A DNA stretch of 34,265 nucleotides from an uncultured Ruminococcus sp. (GCA_947587925.1 CANPYF010000004.1:1-34265); one strand, 5' to 3'. Shown: positions 15,482 through 23,763, numbered from the stretch's first letter. Translations and numbers: made by a program. The notes: generated by a model from the sequence alone, not told the origin.

Positions 15482-16498
15482 TCATCTGCCGTTCGCCACA
15501 GACACCGATCTTCCTTCAAGCAGCCTTCCCTCGACCGTTATGACCTCGGAAAAACTTGAAGAGGGTTCTTCGATAGTCGATATAAGTTTTTTCGCAGCAA
15601 GTGAACCGATCATCTCAGTATTCTGTCTGTAGGTGGTAAGTTTCGGCTGTAAAAACTCCGCATAAGCTATCCCGTCATATCCGATAATTGATACATCTTC
15701 GGGTATTTTCAGACCGCAGTCGGCAACAGCATTATATCCGCCGATAGCCGAAAAATCATCCGGCATAAAAATACAAGTAGGCGGGTCGCTTTGTTTGAGC
15801 ATTTGCTTTGTCAGCTGATAGGTCGCCGCGGGACTGTGATATTCGGCGCTTACCAGCCGATCGGGTCTCACCTTTATGCCGAGATTCATGCAAGCTTTAC
15901 AGAAGCCGCTCAACCTTTTTTCCATTACAGCCGAACGTCTTCCCTGTATAAAAGCTATTTTTCTGTGACCTCTTTCCGCAGCATATCGGACAAGCTCTTC
16001 CATTCCCGATTCGTTGTTTGACACAACAGCCGAACGACATTCAAAAACATGGTCGATCGTTATAACAGGAAGATCGCCGTTTATCACCTCATAAACATCG
16101 GTATCGGAAAAGTCCGTGCATATGATCGCTATCCCGTCTACATTGCGGTATTTGCAATGCTCATATGCCGACATTTTAAGTACGCCGATATTTTTGTTGA
16201 TAAAAGTTATATCATATCCTCTGCTTTCAGCCTCGGTTTTAAAGCTGTTAAGTATTTTGGCAAAGAATTCATGAGTCAGACCGCTTCCCGCTTCCTCGTC
16301 AAACATTACGCCAATATTAAAGGTTCGCTTTGTTTTGAGCGCACGGGCTTGTGAATTTGGGAAATAACCCATTTCTCTTGCAGTTTTGATTATGCGTTCC
16401 TTAGTCGGAGCACTCACATCCTTATGGTCGTTGAGCGCCTTGCTGACTGTTGCTATCGAAACGCCGCAGCGAACGGAAATGTCCTTTAGTGAAACCAA
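15482..16498 (-). CDS. LacI-family transcriptional repressor
   Basis: The 338-residue regulator begins with a classical LacI helix-turn-helix and hinge: LKDISVRCGVSIATVSKALN followed by GYFPNSQARALK. A periplasmic-binding-like effector domain (about residues 60-330) follows, with GVMFDEEAGSG, FIQGRRS, GYDGIAYAEFLQPKLTTYRQ and the C-terminal EGRLLEGRSV. It most likely senses a sugar and controls the importer directly downstream, and its own promoter. Translation starts at a TTG (16498) behind GGGGGAA. No better ATG exists in frame near the conserved start. The gap to the binding-protein gene is 73 bp and contains a small CCGGAT/ATCCGG inverted repeat. Confidence 0.92.
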   Translation of the reverse strand: MVSLKDISVRCGVSIATVSKALNDHKDVSAPTKERIIKTAREMGYFPNSQARALKTKRTFNIGVMFDEEAGSGLTHEFFAKILNSFKTEAESRGYDITFINKNIGVLKMSAYEHCKYRNVDGIAIICTDFSDTDVYEVINGDLPVITIDHVFECRSAVVSNNESGMEELVRYAAERGHRKIAFIQGRRSAVMEKRLSGFCKACMNLGIKVRPDRLVSAEYHSPAATYQLTKQMLKQSDPPTCIFMPDDFSAIGGYNAVADCGLKIPEDVSIIGYDGIAYAEFLQPKLTTYRQNTEMIGSLAAKKLISTIEEPSSSFSEVITVEGRLLEGRSVSVANGR

Positions 16499-16534
16499 CT
16501 TTGTTCCCCCATTCTCAGCGGCGCTTGCTGTCTA

Positions 16535-16549
16535 AACGTTTTCGCTGAA
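16535..16549. promoter_or_regulatory. LacI-type operator, copy 1
   Basis: AACGTTTTCGCTGAA is one of three related 15-mers in the lacI upstream region. It lies about 65 bp downstream of the predicted lacI transcription start, inside the 5' leader. Confidence 0.45.
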
Positions 16550-16600
16550 ATTTTCACTCCGCAGCCGCAGATGTTTGTACACGCGCAAATAAACCTGCGG

Positions 16601-16615
16601 AACGTTTCCGTTAAT
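16601..16615. promoter_or_regulatory. LacI-type operator, copy 2, at the lacI transcription start
   Basis: AACGTTTCCGTTAAT carries inverted AACG/CGTT half-sites. It covers the predicted start of transcription just after the -10 box, an ideal position for repression by LacI of its own promoter. Confidence 0.6.
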
Positions 16616-16618
16616 GAA

Positions 16619-16647
16619 ATTGTACAATAAAATCACGAAAAATGCAA
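16619..16647 (-). promoter_or_regulatory. Promoter of the lacI/sugar importer cluster
   Basis: On the minus strand TTGCAT (16642-16647) and TACAAT (16619-16624) are separated by 17 bp. Operator copy 2 begins 4 bp downstream. The leader to the TTG start is about 115 bases. Confidence 0.7.
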
Positions 16648-16901
16648 GTCTTTTTGCGATTTTTTTTGCTATATGTAATAATTTATGGAGATTTGCACTA
16701 ACATTTAATCCTTATTTTGTGCATTACAACGAATAAAAAACGCCGTCTGAAACCATTTTGTAACCTTTGAGCGGTTGTAATTATGTTAACAAGCGATAAA
16801 ATTTTTTCTTTTCACATCGTCAAATTATACACATAGCAGCGCGGGTTCATGCAGATCTGATGTACATTTTAACAAAAAAGTCACCCTTCGCGATCAGCTA
16901 A
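16648..16901. other. AT-rich intergenic stretch with no gene seen
   Basis: The 425 bp between the lacI start and the M23 gene hold the lacI promoter and three operator-like sites. The remainder is AT-rich with stop codons in every frame. No convincing terminator for the upstream M23 gene is visible. Confidence 0.5.
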
Positions 16902-16916
16902 AACGTTTTCGTTAAT
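16902..16916. promoter_or_regulatory. LacI-type operator, copy 3
   Basis: AACGTTTTCGTTAAT differs by one base from copy 2 and lies about 290 bp upstream of the lacI start of transcription, eight bases after the stop of the M23 gene. It is a candidate auxiliary site for DNA looping. Confidence 0.45.
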
Positions 16917-16924
16917 TTTATCCG

Positions 16925-18376
16925 CTAAAATCTTACAAATAGTGCAGGATCTGTCACATAGCCGTCGTATCTGAGTTCAAAGTGAGTATGCGTGCCTGTT
17001 GAAAAACCTGTCGAACCCATAAGACCGATAACATCGCCTTCTTTGACCTTATCGCCGACTTCGACAGACGCAGACGACAGATGTCCGTACAGCGTCAGAA
17101 AACCGTTTCCATGGTCTATTATTACAAAATTTCCGTATCCGCCTCCGCAGCCGCAGGACCCGCTTTTACCGTAATTATGCACGCAGCTGTTATTTGTCCT
17201 GACTACCTCACCCGCTTCGGCGGCAGTTACAGGCACTCCGCTCTCTCCGGGAATATCCAGACCCTTGTGATATGCTCCCCACCTTGCTCCTACGCCTGAT
17301 GAAACATAGTAATGTCCCGCCACGGGCCATTTAAATGTATAGGAACATTCCGTATCTGGAATGACCTCGCCTGCCGCTATCCTTTCGTTTATCGACTCGC
17401 GCAGTCCGCTCAGCGCTTCGGCAGCGCGCTTTTCGGTTTCCAGTCTTACCGTTTCGTCATCATTATTGCCGTAAGTACCCTTCAAAAGATCGTCAAGGAT
17501 ACCTTCGTAAGAATATATCTCATTTTCAAATATCAGCTGCTGCTCTTCAAGTTTTTTCTGTTCATCTTTATAAAGCTGCTTTGTTTCGGAACTTGAATTA
17601 TACAATTCGGCAAGTTCGGCGCGCTGTTCGTCAAGTTCGCGTGATCGGTTTTCATATTCTGCCGATTCCGCATTAAGTTCCTCCAGACGCTTTTCATATT
17701 CCGCCTTTTTCTCGACAAGCGAATCAAGGACGCTCTCGTCATGATCCGCCACACGCTTTACAAGTTCTGTACGCATAAGTACGTCAAAGAAATCTCCCGA
17801 ACTCAACAGCACATCTGTATAGCTGAGATCGCCCGCGATATACATAGCTCTCAGGCGTTTTTTATAATTTTCAACGCCTGAATCTATCTCTTTTTTCAAA
17901 GCCTCCGCCGATTCTCTTTCAGAAGCGATACTCATTTGAAGTTCTGTCATATAGGAATTTATTACTTGATTTTTTTCATTAAGAGTATTTATTTTTTCAA
18001 GTAAAAGCATCTGCTTTTCGCTTTCATCGGCTATAATGCTCTCGCCGTCAGCAAGCTGCTGCTCTATCTCCTGCTGCTTCTGATTAAGTTCGTTAAGCTT
18101 ATCCGTATAACCGCTCGTGTCTATCGAGGGCAGTTCGGACTGCTCTTCTGCCGAGCCGTCATAAACAGTCTCACTGTCATCCGAGACCGATTGGTCATAG
18201 CTGCTGTCAGATGAAGGCTCATCCTCGGCAGGTACAGATATCTCACTGTCGGAAACGCTGTCCCCAAGTTCGGTGACAGCGTCAATGGGATCTGCCGATG
18301 CCAACTCCGCCGAAAAGGTCATTGCAGCCGCGCCGCATACTGCACACAGCGCTAATACTTGTTTGATCCTATTCAT
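16925..18376 (-). CDS. Secreted CwlO-like peptidoglycan hydrolase with M23 domain (first copy)
   Basis: The 483-residue protein has a signal peptide cleaved near residue 28, a Ser/Asp/Glu-rich stretch, and a long coiled coil (about residues 90-320) with the CwlO/EnvC-like pattern ending each helix in QQEIEQQL-type heptads. The C-terminal LytM/M23 metallopeptidase (about 350-483) shows the zinc ligands HKGLD and HTHFE (near 463) and the YGHLSS loop. M23 enzymes cut peptide cross-links of peptidoglycan, and coiled-coil members are activated by FtsEX. A Cys-rich insertion SCGCGGGYGN precedes the strand FVIIDHG. AAGGAG precedes the ATG. The gene follows a paralogue after 68 bp. Confidence 0.9.
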   Translation of the reverse strand: MNRIKQVLALCAVCGAAAMTFSAELASADPIDAVTELGDSVSDSEISVPAEDEPSSDSSYDQSVSDDSETVYDGSAEEQSELPSIDTSGYTDKLNELNQKQQEIEQQLADGESIIADESEKQMLLLEKINTLNEKNQVINSYMTELQMSIASERESAEALKKEIDSGVENYKKRLRAMYIAGDLSYTDVLLSSGDFFDVLMRTELVKRVADHDESVLDSLVEKKAEYEKRLEELNAESAEYENRSRELDEQRAELAELYNSSSETKQLYKDEQKKLEEQQLIFENEIYSYEGILDDLLKGTYGNNDDETVRLETEKRAAEALSGLRESINERIAAGEVIPDTECSYTFKWPVAGHYYVSSGVGARWGAYHKGLDIPGESGVPVTAAEAGEVVRTNNSCVHNYGKSGSCGCGGGYGNFVIIDHGNGFLTLYGHLSSASVEVGDKVKEGDVIGLMGSTGFSTGTHTHFELRYDGYVTDPALFVRF

Positions 18377-18444
18377 AATTACTCCTTTTTTCAGCCACAG
18401 AAACGTATGCTTATGCAGTAATTATATCATACCCTCCGCGCGAA

Positions 18445-19956
18445 TTATACATAATTTTGCGGATCGTAAGCCGTTCCGTTGATCCTGACCTCAAAATGCG
18501 TATGAGGTCCTGTCGAATATCCTGTCGAACCGACCGTTCCGAGTACATCGCCCTTTTCAACGTGCTGTCCCTCAACAACGCTGATGTGTTCGGAATGACC
18601 GTAAAGCGTCCAGTATCCGTCACCATGATCTATTATGCAGTAATTTCCGTATCCTCCGCCGCAGCCGCAGCTGTAATTTTTTCCGTAATCATGCGGACAA
18701 GTGTTTGAAGCAAGTATAACCGTACCCGAATCCGCCGCTACTATATTTGCTCCTCTAATATTCGGAGAATATATGTCTATTCCCTTATGATATGCTCCCC
18801 ATCTCCAGCCTACGCCGTATGAGATATGATAAAATCCGGGTACGGGCCATGTAAACCGCGACTTGGGTACATATCCGTATGCGGCATTGGGATCTGCTCC
18901 CGATGTATTAGTATTAGTGTTTGAATTACCATTCGGATCTGTATTATTGTTGTTATTATCCGTATTAGTATCAGGAGAATCGTTATCGCCGCCGTTTGAT
19001 GTATTGTTATCAGATCCGTCCGAAGGCTTCTGAGTCTGGTTATTCTGCTGTTGCGCAGCCTCCTGTTTCTTACGTTCCTCTTCTGCCTTCTTTTTTTCTT
19101 CCTCCTGCTTCTTTTTCAGAGCCTCGCGCTCTTCATACAGCTTTTGCAGATCAGCTTCAAACTGCTCTTGTTCCTTTTCTACCTGTTCACGGTTTTTCTC
19201 ATATGACGCCTTATCCTCTTCAAGCGATTTAAGATTTTCCTCGCTTTGTGAATAGAGTTCCTCGAGTTTGACGATCTGAGCCTGCTGCTTAACACGCCGT
19301 TCTTCAAGTTCGGCGTACTGTTCTTCAAGCTCGGTCTTTTCGGTTTTAAGCGTTTCAAGCTGACTCTCATATTCCGTCTTTTTCTCGATAAGTTTGTCGA
19401 TAAGATCGGCGTCATGTCCCGCGACACGTTTGACCAGTTCAAGTTTCATAAGCATATCGTAAAAATCCGATGCGCCGATTAGTATATCGGTATATGTATC
19501 GCCGCCCGCGATATAAAATGCTCTTAAACGTTTTTGAAGATCGTCTACTCCGCTCTCTATTTCCTGTTCCTTTTGCTGAGTATCAGTTTCCATCTGAGCG
19601 ATAAGTTCTTCATTATCCGCTATCTGATCTTCAAGTTCACTGATAGAATCCGCAAGCTTGTGCAGAGTTTCCTCGACCGTATCTATCTGATCGGATATAG
19701 CCTGCTGCTTTTCCTCCTGATCGGCAATATCGTCAGAAGCCGCGCTTATAAGTTCGTCAAGTTCCGCCTGCTTTTCTTCAAGATCGGAAAGTTCCTTTTC
19801 CGTTTCATTTATTGCACTTTCGTTTTCCTTTGCAGCCTTGTTGGTATCCGCTGACGCTATACCGAGCGCATTTCTGTTTTGTGTAAACAGAGTCAGCGCA
19901 AGCACCATAGCCGCCGCGAGTGCAGCTGTCCTCTTTGCCGCTGAATAAACCGACAT
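18445..19956 (-). CDS. Secreted CwlO-like peptidoglycan hydrolase with M23 domain (second copy)
   Basis: This 503-residue paralogue has a signal peptide, a coiled coil from about residue 40 to 300, a Lys/Glu-rich helix, and a low-complexity Asn/Asp/Thr/Ser linker (about 310-355). The C-terminal M23 domain has ligands HKGID and HTHFE (near 485) and the same Cys-rich insertion (SCGCGGGYGN). The segment DLQKRLRAFYIAGGDTYTD, shared in altered form with the first copy, marks the domain that CwlO proteins use to contact FtsX. It lies directly downstream of ftsX, which supports FtsEX as its activator. GGAGG stands eight bases before the ATG. An attenuator-like hairpin separates it from ftsX. Confidence 0.9.
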   Translation of the reverse strand: MSVYSAAKRTAALAAAMVLALTLFTQNRNALGIASADTNKAAKENESAINETEKELSDLEEKQAELDELISAASDDIADQEEKQQAISDQIDTVEETLHKLADSISELEDQIADNEELIAQMETDTQQKEQEIESGVDDLQKRLRAFYIAGGDTYTDILIGASDFYDMLMKLELVKRVAGHDADLIDKLIEKKTEYESQLETLKTEKTELEEQYAELEERRVKQQAQIVKLEELYSQSEENLKSLEEDKASYEKNREQVEKEQEQFEADLQKLYEEREALKKKQEEEKKKAEEERKKQEAAQQQNNQTQKPSDGSDNNTSNGGDNDSPDTNTDNNNNNTDPNGNSNTNTNTSGADPNAAYGYVPKSRFTWPVPGFYHISYGVGWRWGAYHKGIDIYSPNIRGANIVAADSGTVILASNTCPHDYGKNYSCGCGGGYGNYCIIDHGDGYWTLYGHSEHISVVEGQHVEKGDVLGTVGSTGYSTGPHTHFEVRINGTAYDPQNYV

Positions 19957-19985
19957 GATCTTTTCCTCCGTTAAAATGCGAAAAG

Positions 19986-20007
19986 CTGTGCTTTTTTATA
20001 AGCACAG
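19986..20007 (-). terminator. Hairpin between ftsX and the M23 genes
   Basis: CTGTGCTT pairs with AAGCACAG around a six-base loop and is followed by CTTTT on the minus strand. It can act as a partial terminator that sets hydrolase levels relative to ftsEX. Confidence 0.6.
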
Positions 20008-20052
20008 ATCCCGCACACAATTAAGTCTTTTCCTTCACCGACTGTCCTATTA

Positions 20053-20961
20053 TCATACTTTAAGATGTTTTCCTGCGCTGATAGATGTACCCAGAGCGCC
20101 TATTACCGCTCCTGCCATAAGATAAGCCACGGTCACCTTTACAAGCATATCGTTAAACGGATACAGATTATCTACGCCGAGTATGCTCCAAAGGCTCATA
20201 TCGTTTTCAAAGATACCGTATACGCTTTCATAAGCAAATTTTGTAAGCAGAAGCGCCGCACCCGCCGCGAGAACTCCCACGACCATACCCTCGATAAAGA
20301 AAGGTATGCGGATAAAAGTGTTGTTTGCGCCGACATACTTCATTATGTTTATCTCTTTGCGTCTTGAAAAAACGCTTGCGCGTGTGGTATTTGAAATAAT
20401 TATCAAACATACAACGATAAGTGCGGCAATGACTGCCGTCATGATTATCATTATAATATTTTTAATGCTGACAAGCTGATTGGCAAATTCTGTAGGGCTT
20501 TTAACGGTATCGACATTTTCAAGCGAGCCGATTACCAGTGCGGTATCAGCCATTTGACCTATATCCTTTACTGTTACTCTGAACGTATCGGGCAGCGGGT
20601 TTTCGTCCTCGGAATATCTGAACAGATCCTGCTGTTCCTCTTTCATATCCGATTTCATTTTTTCCCATGCTTCGTCTTTTGAATAAAACCGTACTTCGGC
20701 TATGTTGGGTATCTGCTCTATCTGAGATCTGAGCTGATCCTGCTGTTCTTGGGTTATTCCGTCCTTGATTATAACAGCCGCTTCGCTCTGATCTTCGATA
20801 CCCTCGATTATTCTGTTAAGATTTATGGTAGCAAGCACCGAAACGCCGACCATGAGCAGCGATACAAGTATTATGCAAAATGATGCAAATGACATCATTC
20901 TGTTTCTCCAGATGCTTTTCATACCTTGTCCGACAAGGTATCTTGCACTGCTAATTTTCAT
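20053..20961 (-). CDS. ftsX: Cell-division ABC transporter membrane protein FtsX
   Basis: FtsX with FtsE transmits ATP hydrolysis to peptidoglycan hydrolases outside the membrane. The 302-residue protein has the Gram-positive FtsX layout. A short cytoplasmic start SARYLVGQGMKSIWRNRMMS precedes the first membrane helix (about 23-45), then a 120-residue extracellular domain with SEAAVIIKD, and three further helices around 170, 215 and 275. SRRKEINIMKYVGA is the conserved cytoplasmic coupling segment. Its start overlaps ftsE by 11 bp and has GGAGG upstream, so the two are co-translated. Confidence 0.95.
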   Translation of the reverse strand: MKISSARYLVGQGMKSIWRNRMMSFASFCIILVSLLMVGVSVLATINLNRIIEGIEDQSEAAVIIKDGITQEQQDQLRSQIEQIPNIAEVRFYSKDEAWEKMKSDMKEEQQDLFRYSEDENPLPDTFRVTVKDIGQMADTALVIGSLENVDTVKSPTEFANQLVSIKNIIMIIMTAVIAALIVVCLIIISNTTRASVFSRRKEINIMKYVGANNTFIRIPFFIEGMVVGVLAAGAALLLTKFAYESVYGIFENDMSLWSILGVDNLYPFNDMLVKVTVAYLMAGAVIGALGTSISAGKHLKV

Positions 20962-21640
20962 TTTCTGCCGAGCCTCCTATCACCTCATCGAACGCTATGC
21001 TTCCGTGATTGATATTTATTATTCTTCCGCCGAAGTAACGGACAAGATCATGCTCATGAGTGACCATAAGCACCGTTGTGCCGCATTCGTTTATGCTTCT
21101 CAGAAGATCTACTATCTCATACGAAAGCGTGGGGTCTATATTTCCCGTAGGCTCGTCCGCAATAATAAGCTTAGGGTCGTTGACAAGAGCGCGTGCAAGC
21201 GCGACTCTCTGCTGTTCGCCTCCCGAAAGCTCGGTCGGGTACGCCTTTGCTTTATCCTGTAATCCCACAAGACTGATAACATACGGTACGCGGCTCCTGA
21301 TATATTTTGAAGGCGCGTCTATAACTCTCAGAACAAACGCAACGTTTTCATATACCGTCATTGTGGGTATAAGTCTGAAATCCTGGAAAACAACTCCGAT
21401 AGTACGGCGCAGCGCGGGTATCTTTCCTCTTCTGAGTTTTGAAAGATTAAATCCGTTGACCATTACCGTTCCGCTCGTTGCATTTATTTCCTTTAGTATC
21501 AGTTTGATAAGCGTTGATTTGCCTGCACCCGAAGAACCGACGACAAATGCAAAATCTCCGTCGTTTATCTTCAGATTGATCTTATTGAGAGCGTCAACGC
21601 CGCTTGAATAAGTAACCGATACGTCTTTAAATTCTACCAA
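20951..21640 (-). CDS. ftsE: Cell-division ATP-binding protein FtsE
   Basis: FtsE is the ABC ATPase partner of FtsX. From the chosen start it is 229 residues, the usual FtsE length. The sequence shows VEFKDVSVTYSSG, Walker A GSSGAGKST (35-43), VFQDFRLIP (Q loop), LSGGEQQRVALARAL (signature), LIIADEPTG (Walker B) and VTHEH (H loop). The start is a TTG at 21640, seven bases behind AGGTGA. The longer open frame adds 11 residues not found in the family. The promoter directly upstream serves ftsEX and probably the two hydrolase genes. Confidence 0.95.
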   Translation of the reverse strand: MVEFKDVSVTYSSGVDALNKINLKINDGDFAFVVGSSGAGKSTLIKLILKEINATSGTVMVNGFNLSKLRRGKIPALRRTIGVVFQDFRLIPTMTVYENVAFVLRVIDAPSKYIRSRVPYVISLVGLQDKAKAYPTELSGGEQQRVALARALVNDPKLIIADEPTGNIDPTLSYEIVDLLRSINECGTTVLMVTHEHDLVRYFGGRIININHGSIAFDEVIGGSAENEN

Positions 21641-21664
21641 AATAATTTCACCTCGAAAAAAACT

Positions 21665-21693
21665 ATTCTGCACCTAAAATATATTTATGTCAA
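21665..21693 (-). promoter_or_regulatory. Probable promoter of ftsEX
   Basis: On the minus strand TTGACA (21688-21693) stands 17 bp from CAGAAT (21665-21670). The -35 box is perfect and the -10 box weak, which would allow control by an activator. The ribosome binding site of ftsE follows within 20 bases. Confidence 0.55.
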
Positions 21694-21899
21694 AAGGATG
21701 CAGCGTTAAATTACACAATGTCAGAATTTCAATACAAAAGGCTGATCTGAACGGGCGATGTGTCAAGAGAAGGATCTCGTACCCCGCGTTTTTCCGCTCA
21801 GCCAGCCGCAATGCATTCCGTTAGAAGTGGAGAAAGCTTCAGACTGCAAAAGTCTTAAAACAATTTCTTGCTATGCAAAGCACGGTGATAAAACCGTCA
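21694..21899. other. Structured gene-free stretch, possible RNA
   Basis: No convincing gene lies in these 206 bp. Several short complementary segments are present: GGCTGA with TCAGCC, GAGA with TCTC around AGGA, AGACT with AGTCT around GCAAA, and TCTGAA with TTCAGA. Two of the pairings exclude each other. It could be a leader RNA, a small RNA, or only chance pairings. I could not match it to a known riboswitch or to 6S or SRP RNA. Confidence 0.3.
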
Positions 21900-22985
21900 T
21901 CAGAATTTTGCCGGATTTGCAGCAAGATATTTTCTTACCATAAGCGCTATCCTGAAAATAATAGCGTGATCGAATTCCCTCAGATCAAGTCCCGTAAGTT
22001 TCTTTATTTTTTCAAGTCTGTAGACCAGCGTGTTGCGGTGAACGAACAGTTTTCTTGAAGTTTCGGAAACATTCAGATTGTTTTCAAAGAATTTTTGTAT
22101 AGTAAAAAGCGTTTCATGATCGAGTGATTCGATACTTCCCTTTTTAAATACTTCTTTAAGGAAGGTCTCGCAAAGGGTAGTAGGAAGATGATATATCAGT
22201 CTTGCAATACCCAGATTATCATAAGAAACTATTACCTTATCGGTATCAAAGACCTTGCCGACTTCAAGAGCGGTCTGAGCCTCCTTAAAGCTGCGCGAAA
22301 GATCCTTGACGCTTTCCACAACAGTACCTATGCCTACGTTTACTCTTGTATAGAATTCGCCGCTGAGCGTATCCGAAATGCTTCTTGCAAGTTTTTCAAG
22401 ATCCTTTGAATCTATGCCGCTTGCGACTTCTTTAACAAGAACGATGTCGCTTTCCGTGATGTTAAATACAAAATCCTTATTTTTATCAGGGAAAAGATTC
22501 TGTATCACGTCATAAGCGGAGACCTCGTTGGAAACAACGATCCTGATAAGAAGCACCACCCTTGAAACATCCGAATTAAAATGCAGCTCGCGTGCTTTTA
22601 CATGAATATCTCCGGGAAGAACATTGTCAAGAACAACGTTCTTAATAAAATTGTTTCTGTCATATTTTTCATCGTAATATTGCTTGATAGACGCAAGAGA
22701 AATGGCAAGGATACTTGCATATTTTGCGGAAACCTCGTCTGTACCCTCAACAAACACGGCATAATCCGGTTTTATGTGAGAACCGAACGGTTTATATGTA
22801 AATCCGTCACGGACAAAAATATCGTGACTGTCGCTCAGATCGAGCGAAACAAACTCATTTGTTGATCCCACCTGAGATATTTCCGAGCAAGCTATTATAG
22901 TTGCTGTTTCATCTATGACTCCAATAGTGCAGTCAATGGTCTCGCGCATTTGATGTATTACATTCTGAAACAATCTGTTGGACAT
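21900..22985 (-). CDS. PucR/CdaR-type transcriptional regulator
   Basis: The 361-residue protein ends in the PucR-type helix-turn-helix (HTH_30): NNLNVSETSRKLFVHRNTLVYRLEKI, then TGLDLREFDHAIIFRIALMV. The middle resembles the GGDEF-like CdaR domain (VNVGIGTVVESVKDLSRSFKEAQTALEVGK). The N-terminal part, with IDCTIGVIDETATIIACSE, looks like a small-molecule sensing domain. Family members sense sugar acids or purine breakdown products, but no such pathway is adjacent. ATG 22985 follows AAAAGGAG. The longer open frame contains the promoter. Transcription is its own, and the target genes are not clear. Confidence 0.85.
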   Translation of the reverse strand: MSNRLFQNVIHQMRETIDCTIGVIDETATIIACSEISQVGSTNEFVSLDLSDSHDIFVRDGFTYKPFGSHIKPDYAVFVEGTDEVSAKYASILAISLASIKQYYDEKYDRNNFIKNVVLDNVLPGDIHVKARELHFNSDVSRVVLLIRIVVSNEVSAYDVIQNLFPDKNKDFVFNITESDIVLVKEVASGIDSKDLEKLARSISDTLSGEFYTRVNVGIGTVVESVKDLSRSFKEAQTALEVGKVFDTDKVIVSYDNLGIARLIYHLPTTLCETFLKEVFKKGSIESLDHETLFTIQKFFENNLNVSETSRKLFVHRNTLVYRLEKIKKLTGLDLREFDHAIIFRIALMVRKYLAANPAKF

Positions 22986-23067
22986 GATATCATTTCTCCT
23001 TTTCGGGTTTTTGACAGCCCGACGCATATTTTTAGGCATAATAAGGTCAAGCAACGTGTATAACATT

Positions 23068-23096
23068 ATTATAACAAAAAAAAACGCGAATTTCAA
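23068..23096 (-). promoter_or_regulatory. Sigma-A promoter of the PucR/CdaR-type gene
   Basis: TTGAAA (23091-23096) and TATAAT (23068-23073) are 17 bp apart on the minus strand. A palindrome, TTACAA-A-TTGTAA (23171-23183), lies about 75 bp upstream and may be a regulator site. Confidence 0.8.
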
Positions 23097-23515
23097 GTGC
23101 TTTGCGGTAAAAATGTTTAAAAGCCGTTTATCCTGCGGCAAGGCATTTTCATCATCGTCTGCACTATATATTACAAATTGTAACATACTTAAAGCGATTA
23201 TGTGTGAACGAATTGTTAAAATCTTGTTTTTTCATCTATTTTTCAGATTAACAACACCATTACAAGTGTATTTTTCGGCAAAAAGATTACAAAATAATTA
23301 CTTTTAAATTTTTATTTAAGTTTTTGTGAACAATAATCTTTTTAAAAAATTCCATAGAAAAACGCCGTGATATGCTCAGATCGTCTTTAGCGTCCGTGCA
23401 TATTTACGGATAAATCGAGTGTCGGCATTTGGAATCCGTTTTTATAACAGTAATATCCAATATGGTATACTATGATAAACAGAAAAAATACGTCATGATA
23501 AAGGAGGTAAAAAAC
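23097..23515. other. Intergenic region between divergent genes
   Basis: This AT-rich stretch holds the palindrome at 23171-23183 and little else. A weak -10-like TATACT at 23464 could serve the downstream small gene, but no good -35 box is paired with it. Confidence 0.4.
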
Positions 23516-23653
23516 ATGAATGAAATCGGAAAGGGTATGCTTGTGATCCTGATCATTTTATATATAGTATCGCCGATCGACTTTGCTCCCGGACCGGTCG
23601 ATGATGCTATCGCTCTTTTACTTGGTCTGGCGGCGGCGAAGAGGTTGGATTGA
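23516..23653 (+). CDS. DUF1232-like micro membrane protein, 45 aa
   Basis: A single hydrophobic helix with the motif YIVSPIDFAPGPVDDAIALL makes up most of this 45-residue protein. This is the core of the YkvA/DUF1232 family, whose members normally run to 100 residues or more. Here only the motif remains, after MNEIGKGMLVILI, so it is either a minimal member or a new small family. AAGGAGG lies seven bases before the ATG, a strong sign of translation. It is followed by a strong bidirectional terminator and is probably monocistronic. Confidence 0.7.
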   Translation: MNEIGKGMLVILIILYIVSPIDFAPGPVDDAIALLLGLAAAKRLD

Positions 23654-23720
23654 AAGGGGAAAATTATCAATAAAACATATTCATTAAAATTTTTCTATAA
23701 ATAATAAAAAGGATCGGAAA

Positions 23721-23746
23721 AAGGCAATGCCCCGAAGCATTGCCTT
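23721..23746. terminator. Bidirectional terminator between micro-protein and SLOG gene
   Basis: A perfect 10-bp stem, AAGGCAATGC (23721-23730) with GCATTGCCTT (23737-23746), has a CCCGAA loop. T-rich runs occur on both strands, and the flanking genes converge. Confidence 0.9.
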
Positions 23747-23763
23747 CATTTTTCATAAACCTA

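Noticed and set aside
21694-21899. c-di-AMP (ydaO-type) riboswitch or 6S/SRP RNA upstream of ftsE
   Set aside because: Short stretches resembling ydaO segments (CCCG near TCAGCC) were seen, but the conserved core pattern and order are missing. No SRP GGAAGG-type core is present either.
21758-21943. Small plus-strand reading frame in the gap before ftsE
   Set aside because: It overlaps the end of the regulator gene on the other strand, has no ribosome binding site, and its composition is not protein-like.
22986-23186. N-terminal extension of the PucR/CdaR-type regulator
   Set aside because: It contains the gene's own promoter, and the extra residues are unlike the family. AAAAGGAG lies before ATG 22985.
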